64,000 nt of DNA from an uncultured Alphaproteobacteria bacterium (GTDB lineage Bacteria; Pseudomonadota; Alphaproteobacteria; HIMB59; GCA-002718135), in NCBI GenBank assembly GCA_902602515.1, contig CACKRG010000001.1, positions 62,001 through 126,000 on the forward strand, in the 5' to 3' direction. How positions within the stretch are numbered: position 1 is the stretch's first letter; every line of letters begins with the position of its first letter. Below, piece by piece: positions 59,565 to 64,000 of the stretch. The notes under the pieces are model-generated. The model did no database searches and was not told the origin of the DNA. It saw nothing but the letters and a program-made list of their open reading frames with translations. The translations under genes were made by a program, and so were the position numbers.

Positions 59565-60479
59565 ATGTCGATTTATCTTCCAATAGCTGAAATGAATGTA
59601 AATATTTTTTTAATTATATTTATTGGAATGAGTATTGGAATTCTTTCAGGTATTTTTGGCGTTGGTGGAGGATTTCTTATGACACCTCTTTTAATTTTTT
59701 TAGGTATACCTCCTGTTGTTGCAGTAGGTTCAGAGGCTCCACATGTTTTGGCAACTTCTGTTTCAGGTGTGATTGCACATTGGAGAAAAAAAAATGTAGA
59801 TTTTAAGATGGGTATTTTTCTATTATGTGGTGGTTTATTAGGATCAACAGTTGGAGTAAATTTATTTAATTATCTTAAGAATTATGGTCAAATAGATTTA
59901 GTTATTCAATTACTATTTGTATTCTTTTTAGGGTTTGTAGGTTTTAGCATGGCTTTTGAGAGTGCTAGAACTACGATAAAGCAGTATAGATCAAGAAGTA
60001 CAAAAAGAAAAAAACTTCATCAACATTCTTGGTTTCACGGTCTTCCATTCAAAGTAAGATTTCACCGTTCAAAATTATACATTAGTGCAATACCACCAAT
60101 TTTAATTGGATTTATAGTTGGTGTAATGTCAGCAATGATGGGAGTCGGAGGTGGTTTTATAATGATACCTGCAATGGTTTATATACTTGGAATGCCGACT
60201 AGTGTTGTTGTTGGGACATCTTTGTTTCAAATTATTTTTGTAACCGCAAATGCTACTTTTTTTCAATCATATATAAATTATAATGTAGATGTTGTGCTTT
60301 CAGCGCTAATGATATTTGGCGGTGTCATAGGTGCACAAATTGGTGTAATATTTGGCTCAAAACTAAAGGCAGAATATTTAAGAGGTATTCTTGCAATTTT
60401 AGTTTTAGCAGTTTGTGGTAAAATTTTTACCGACCTTGTTTTAAAACCAAGTGATTTGTTTTCCTTAGTAGTTCTATAA
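59565..60479 (+). CDS. TauE/SafE family anion exporter
   Basis: 304 residues, about eight membrane helices arranged as two repeats, each beginning GVGGGF (GVGGGFLMTPLLIFLGIPP and GVGGGFIMIPAMVYILGMP). A basic cytoplasmic loop (~residues 140-165) separates them. Family members export sulfite, sulfoacetate or related compounds. Its TAATG overlap with the next gene and the following set form a compact operon. Confidence 0.92.
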   Translation: MSIYLPIAEMNVNIFLIIFIGMSIGILSGIFGVGGGFLMTPLLIFLGIPPVVAVGSEAPHVLATSVSGVIAHWRKKNVDFKMGIFLLCGGLLGSTVGVNLFNYLKNYGQIDLVIQLLFVFFLGFVGFSMAFESARTTIKQYRSRSTKRKKLHQHSWFHGLPFKVRFHRSKLYISAIPPILIGFIVGVMSAMMGVGGGFIMIPAMVYILGMPTSVVVGTSLFQIIFVTANATFFQSYINYNVDVVLSALMIFGGVIGAQIGVIFGSKLKAEYLRGILAILVLAVCGKIFTDLVLKPSDLFSLVVL

Positions 60480-60880
60480 TGATTATTTTAAATTATTTTA
60501 TTAATTTACTAAATTTATTTTTGATATTTCTTTATTTTATTTTTATAAATATAAATTTCTTATTAACAGAATTAGAGCTTTCATTAATTTTTCTAATAAT
60601 CTTAAATTTTGTAATAAAATTATACAATTGGTATTATTATAAAAATTTAAAAGTAATAAATTTAAAAGCAATATCGAAAAAAATTTTTTTTAATGAAAAT
60701 TTTACAAAAATAAGTATTTTTATATTATCAATTTTAATTCCTATTTATATGATTTGGCAAAGAGAAAGTTTAATAATAGATTTATTTGTAGAAAAACTAT
60801 CTTTTTTTCTAGTATTTGTTTTTTCATTATTAGGATTTTATATAGAGTTTTTTATTTTAGAAAGTCAGTCTAAAAAATGA
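60479..60880 (+). CDS. Small membrane protein of unknown function
   Basis: 133 residues, extremely rich in Ile, Leu, Phe and Asn, with about four predicted membrane helices and a short basic loop (~50-75). Start overlaps tauE (TAATG), end overlaps the next gene (ATGA). I do not recognise a family. Its low-complexity, AT-driven composition makes distant homologues hard to judge. Confidence 0.6.
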   Translation: MIILNYFINLLNLFLIFLYFIFININFLLTELELSLIFLIILNFVIKLYNWYYYKNLKVINLKAISKKIFFNENFTKISIFILSILIPIYMIWQRESLIIDLFVEKLSFFLVFVFSLLGFYIEFFILESQSKK

Positions 60881-61623
60881 TTACATCATATAAAAATATA
60901 ATTGTTTTTATTTCTATAATATTCATATTTATCAGTGCTGAAGCAGAAGAAGTTTATTTTGACCTTTCAGAAGATAATATTGAGATTAAAACTGATTTTG
61001 AAGGGAAGGAAATAATTATTTTTGGATTACTGCAAAATGGTCACGAGACTCTATTAACAATAAAAGGGCCGCCAACAAAAATGAAAATTCAAAAAAAAGA
61101 AAGGTACTTTGGTATATGGATTAATAATAAACAAATTATTTACAGTAAAATCCCAACTTTATTTTTTTTATCGTCGTCTTCTAAAGTTGATGATATTTTA
61201 CCAAAATCAATTCAAATAAATGATGACTTAAATTTTGATAAAATATTAAATAATAAAACATTTGATCAAAATTTTATCTTTGAAAATGATCAATCGATTT
61301 GGAATGAGAACTTTGTTAGAATAAAAAAAAGACAGTTATTTTATAAAGAATTTGAAATGAAGACTTTTAAAAATAAATTATTTCAAACTAGTGTTTTTTT
61401 CCCACCAAACACAATTCCTGGTATTTATACTGTTGATATTTATTATATAAAAAACAACACTATTATGAATAAAGATCAAAAAAAAATTATTGTTAAAAAA
61501 ACAGGAATTGGTAGTGATATATATAATTTTGCTAGGAATAATGCTGCTACCTATGGAGTATTTGTAATAATCTTTTCTATATTATGTGGTTTAATTGCTG
61601 CAACATTGTTTAGGAGAGCCTAA
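60877..61623 (+). CDS. Alphaproteobacterial TauE-linked transmembrane protein (Alph_Pro_TM/TIGR02186 type)
   Basis: 248 residues. N-terminal signal peptide (IVFISIIFIFISAEA, likely cut before EEVYFD), a periplasmic beta-rich domain, and one C-terminal membrane helix (VFVIIFSILCGLIAATLF) ending FRRA. Its layout and the GLLQNGHETLLTIKGP region match the alphaproteobacterial family usually found beside TauE/SafE genes. Function unknown; a periplasmic accessory of the exporter is inferred from context. Confidence 0.78.
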   Translation: MITSYKNIIVFISIIFIFISAEAEEVYFDLSEDNIEIKTDFEGKEIIIFGLLQNGHETLLTIKGPPTKMKIQKKERYFGIWINNKQIIYSKIPTLFFLSSSSKVDDILPKSIQINDDLNFDKILNNKTFDQNFIFENDQSIWNENFVRIKKRQLFYKEFEMKTFKNKLFQTSVFFPPNTIPGIYTVDIYYIKNNTIMNKDQKKIIVKKTGIGSDIYNFARNNAATYGVFVIIFSILCGLIAATLFRRA

Positions 61624-62096
61624 TGAAAGAAGAAAGATATATTTTGGTTATTGCTGATAATTCAGAAGAAATGAATATCGCATTAGAATATGCTTGTGCT
61701 AGATCAAAAAAAACTGGTAGAAAAATAATTATTGCTACTTTTATTGAACCTCCTGAGGTCCTTACTACTAAAGGAGTATCAGAAATTATGAAAGAAGAAG
61801 CAAGAGAGGAAGCTGAAGAATTATTAAAAAAAGCTGCTTCTTTTGTTAAGAATAAAATTGGAGAGCATCCCGCACTATCAATAAGAGAGGGTGAAACTAT
61901 GACTGAACTAAAAAAATTAATTGATGAAGAAAAAAATATTAATGTTCTTGTTCTAGCTGCAAAGACTGACCTAAATAATAAAGATCCGGGACCAATAATA
62001 ACTTCTCTTGTTACAAGTGAAATTACTAATTTACGAGTTCCAGTAATGATTGTACCTGGAAATTTTTCAATTGAGCATATTGCACAAATCACTTAA
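61623..62096 (+). CDS. Universal stress protein family protein
   Basis: 157 residues. Single UspA domain: N-terminal strand RYILVIADNSEEMNIALEYA, then an alpha/beta core, and the C-terminal IITSLVTSEITNLRVPVMIV. The G-2x-G-9x-G(S/T) nucleotide loop is not clearly intact, so ATP binding is uncertain. TAATG overlap with the preceding gene ties it to the TauE operon. Confidence 0.82.
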   Translation: MKEERYILVIADNSEEMNIALEYACARSKKTGRKIIIATFIEPPEVLTTKGVSEIMKEEAREEAEELLKKAASFVKNKIGEHPALSIREGETMTELKKLIDEEKNINVLVLAAKTDLNNKDPGPIITSLVTSEITNLRVPVMIVPGNFSIEHIAQIT

Positions 62097-62099
62097 TTA

Positions 62100-62735
62100 A
62101 TGTCTAAAGAAATTGCAAAAATTTTAGTTGAGATAGGTTCAGTTAATTTTGATTTCAAAAAATATTTTACACTTACCTCTGGTTTAAAAAGTCCAGTATA
62201 CGTGGATTGTAGAAAAATAATTTCATTCACAAATGAAAGGGATTTTATAATAGATAAAGCAATTCAATATTTAAAAGAAAATAATATTGATAATGATATA
62301 ATTGCTGGAGGAGAAACTGCTGGTATTCCATATGCAGCATTTCTTTCTCAAAAATTAAAAAAACCAATGGTTTATATTAGAAAGAAACCGAAAGGATTTG
62401 GCATTAACAAACAAATTGAAGGTAAATTTGATTATAAATCTTCTGCACTGCTGGTAGAAGATTTGGCAACCGATGGTGGAAGCAAAATAACCTTTGTTAA
62501 TGCAATGCGCGAAGTTGGATTAAATGTTAAAGATATATTTGTAATATTTTATTATGATATTTTTAATTTTGAAAAATCAGAATTGTATAAACTAAACGTA
62601 AAAATACACTCACTTTGCACTTGGAAAAATATAGTGGAATATATTGAAAGTGAAAAAATATACACAGAAAATGAAATTTCAAATTTAAAAGAATTTTTGA
62701 GAGATCCAGATAAATGGAGAAATAAATATGGATGA
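62100..62735 (+). CDS. pyrE: Orotate phosphoribosyltransferase
   Basis: 211 residues. The PRPP motif reads LLVEDLATDGGSKITFV; substrate loop YIRKKPKGFGINKQIEG; N-terminal FTLTSGLKSPVYVDCR. Converts orotate and PRPP to OMP in pyrimidine synthesis. Three bases after the Usp gene and overlapping the next by eight. Confidence 0.94.
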   Translation: MSKEIAKILVEIGSVNFDFKKYFTLTSGLKSPVYVDCRKIISFTNERDFIIDKAIQYLKENNIDNDIIAGGETAGIPYAAFLSQKLKKPMVYIRKKPKGFGINKQIEGKFDYKSSALLVEDLATDGGSKITFVNAMREVGLNVKDIFVIFYYDIFNFEKSELYKLNVKIHSLCTWKNIVEYIESEKIYTENEISNLKEFLRDPDKWRNKYG

Positions 62736-63162
62736 AATCGTTATTGTTAGTGGAGGATTTGATCCAATTCATAGTGGACATATTAAATTGATTAAAGAAG
62801 CTGCTAAACATGGAAAGGTTGTTGTTTTGCTAAATTCAGATCTATGGCTTCAAAGGAAGAAGGGTAAGGAATTTTTACCATTTGTTGAAAGAGCAACAAT
62901 AATGAATGAATTAAAAAATGTAATTGAAGTTATTGAATTTGATGACAAAGACAGAACATGTATCGATGGTCTTAAAAAGGTTAAAAATAAATATCCAAAA
63001 TCAATTTTGAAATTTGCTAATGGAGGTGATAGAAATAATAATACAACACCTGAAATAATTTTTTGTGAAGAAAATAATATAAAATTGTTATGGGGTATAG
63101 GTGGTGAAAATAAATCAAATTCCAGTTCATGGATTTTACAAAAATGGAAAGAAGATAATTAA
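62728..63162 (+). CDS. Small cytidylyltransferase-like nucleotidyltransferase
   Basis: 144 residues of the HIGH-superfamily nucleotidyltransferases. GGFDPIHSGHIKLIKEA carries the HxGH motif; ERATIMNEL and FANGGDRNN follow. Resembles stand-alone RfaE C-domain or glycerol-3-phosphate cytidylyltransferases. Likely activates a sugar phosphate or alcohol phosphate; substrate unknown. Overlaps pyrE by eight bases and pdxH (convergent) by four. Confidence 0.82.
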   Translation: MDEIVIVSGGFDPIHSGHIKLIKEAAKHGKVVVLLNSDLWLQRKKGKEFLPFVERATIMNELKNVIEVIEFDDKDRTCIDGLKKVKNKYPKSILKFANGGDRNNNTTPEIIFCEENNIKLLWGIGGENKSNSSSWILQKWKEDN

Positions 63163-63764
63163 GGATATAATTTTCTTGTAACCCAACGATCATTTTCCAT
63201 ACGGAATTCAAGTCTGTCATGCAATCTAAACGGCATATCTTGCCAAAATTCAATTAATACAGGTGTTACTAAGTAACCATTCCAATGTGAAGGTCTTGGA
63301 ACATCATTATTTGAAAATTTTTTTTCAAACTCTTCTACTCTTTTAGTTAATGTCGATCTATTATCTAATTCTTCTGACTGCAAGGAAGCCCAAGCTCCTA
63401 TTCTACTTCCTAGTGGTCTTGAATTATAATATTCATCGGCTTCAGCGTTAGAAATTTTTGATACATTGCCTTCAATTCTTATTTGTCTTTGAAGTGTTTT
63501 CCAATGAAAATTTAAAGCCACATTGGTATTATTTTGAATTGCTCTACCCTTTTTACTATTAGAGTTTGTGTAAAAAACAAACCCATTATCATTATATGAT
63601 TTTAGTAAAACAATGCGAGAATTAGGCTTGCCATCAGAAGAAACAGTGGCAAGGTTCATAGCATTTGGATCATTAATTTCACTTTTCTTTGCTTCTTCAA
63701 ACCATTCTTCAAAAAGTTCAATTGGTTTTTTACTGGAATTTATTAATTTTTGATTTGTTGGCAT
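63159..63764 (-). CDS. pdxH: Pyridoxamine 5'-phosphate oxidase
   Basis: 201 residues. FMN-binding region GKPNSRIVLLKSYNDNGFVF and TNSNSKKGRAI; C-terminal signature NDRWVTRKLYP. Makes pyridoxal phosphate, the cofactor of the two PLP enzymes in the catabolic operon. Convergent overlap with the nucleotidyltransferase gene; divergent from fabI. Confidence 0.95.
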   Translation of the reverse strand: MPTNQKLINSSKKPIELFEEWFEEAKKSEINDPNAMNLATVSSDGKPNSRIVLLKSYNDNGFVFYTNSNSKKGRAIQNNTNVALNFHWKTLQRQIRIEGNVSKISNAEADEYYNSRPLGSRIGAWASLQSEELDNRSTLTKRVEEFEKKFSNNDVPRPSHWNGYLVTPVLIEFWQDMPFRLHDRLEFRMENDRWVTRKLYP

Positions 63765-63832
63765 ATTATAGATATGAATATTAATTTATAAGTATATATA
63801 TCTATATTTATAAAAAAACACTGATTTACAAT

Positions 63833-64000
63833 ATGTTAATGCAAAATAAAAAAGGTCTTATAATGGGAGTTGCCAACGACCGGTCTATTGCTTGGGGTAT
63901 TGCAAAAAAATTAGCTGAACAAGGCGCAGAAGTTGCACTTACATATCAAGGAGAAGCTCTTAAAAAAAGAGTCCAACCGCTTGCTGATGAAATTGGCTCT
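63833..64000 (+). CDS. fabI: Enoyl-[ACP] reductase FabI, N-terminal part (cut by window edge)
   Basis: 56 N-terminal residues. [20 protein letters not shown] is the FabI NADH-binding motif (GxxxxxSxAWG), followed by [20 protein letters not shown] at 63833 or 63839. Last step of fatty acid chain elongation. The gene continues past the window. Confidence 0.95.
   Translation, partial: MLMQNKKGLIMGVANDRSIAWGIAKKLAEQGAEVALTYQGEALKKRVQPLADEIGS

Noticed and set aside
61610-62092. 160-residue minus-strand frame covering almost all of the Usp gene
   Set aside because: The plus frame has the Usp fold and is coupled to its neighbours; the minus frame shows no family features.

Overview
The window is one contiguous piece of a very AT-rich, densely packed bacterial chromosome. 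Gene content points to an alphaproteobacterium with a streamlined genome, most likely a marine lineage of the SAR11 or HIMB59/AEGEAN-169 type. The reasons are heterotetrameric sarcosine oxidase, a fused NuoE/NuoF-like formate dehydrogenase flavoprotein subunit, an alphaproteobacteria-restricted TauE-linked membrane protein, plant/alphaproteobacterial-type GshA, and frequent ATGA/TAATG overlaps. The lineage is inferred from gene content and base composition only. No gap between genes exceeds 300 bases; the longest, 48580-48749, holds divergent promoters. I saw no rRNA, CRISPR, insertion sequence, prophage or origin.

Region 1 (1-10983, all minus): soxB-soxD-soxA (soxA cut by the window edge) preceded by an eight-gene overlapping operon. 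In transcription order it encodes an arginine:glycine amidinotransferase homologue, EutA-, EutB- and EutC-like enzymes, an unassigned 480-residue PLP enzyme, an M20D amidohydrolase, an M24/creatinase-fold enzyme lacking the metal ligands, and a proline-racemase-family enzyme with a Ser/Cys active-site pair. This looks like an undescribed catabolic pathway for a cyclic or N-substituted amino acid (ectoine-, hydroxyproline- or guanidino-type compound). It is the most interesting part of the window.

Region 2 (11026-19703): gabD on plus; ROK sugar kinase, bioY, gshB, gshA and mgtE on minus behind a tRNA-Leu; lipB on plus; rluC-like gene and crcB on minus.

Region 3 (19709-49511, mostly minus): a 16-kb str-S10-spc-alpha ribosomal superoperon from rpsL to rplQ (29 genes, no rpmD, no tuf inside). 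Upstream lies rpoC-rpoB-rplL-rplJ-rplA-rplK-nusG-secE, preceded by tRNA-Trp, a tuf gene, tRNA-Gly and tRNA-Tyr. Recognisable control elements are an L10-leader-like RNA before rplJ and a hairpin between rplL and rpoB. rlmB lies on plus after a divergent promoter region.

Region 4 (49533-58359): tRNA-Thr, then an NAD-dependent formate dehydrogenase (fused GB subunit plus catalytic A subunit) with a tiny lipoprotein gene. Around it are its cofactor and maturation genes: a tusA-like gene, moeA, mobB, a TupB-like tungstate permease, fdhD and mobA. Together they make, load and sulfurate a molybdenum or tungsten bis-PGD cofactor for formate oxidation.

Region 5 (58405-64000): a YeiH-type anion exporter, a TauE/SafE exporter with two linked membrane/secreted proteins and a Usp protein, pyrE, a small nucleotidyltransferase, pdxH on minus, and the start of fabI.
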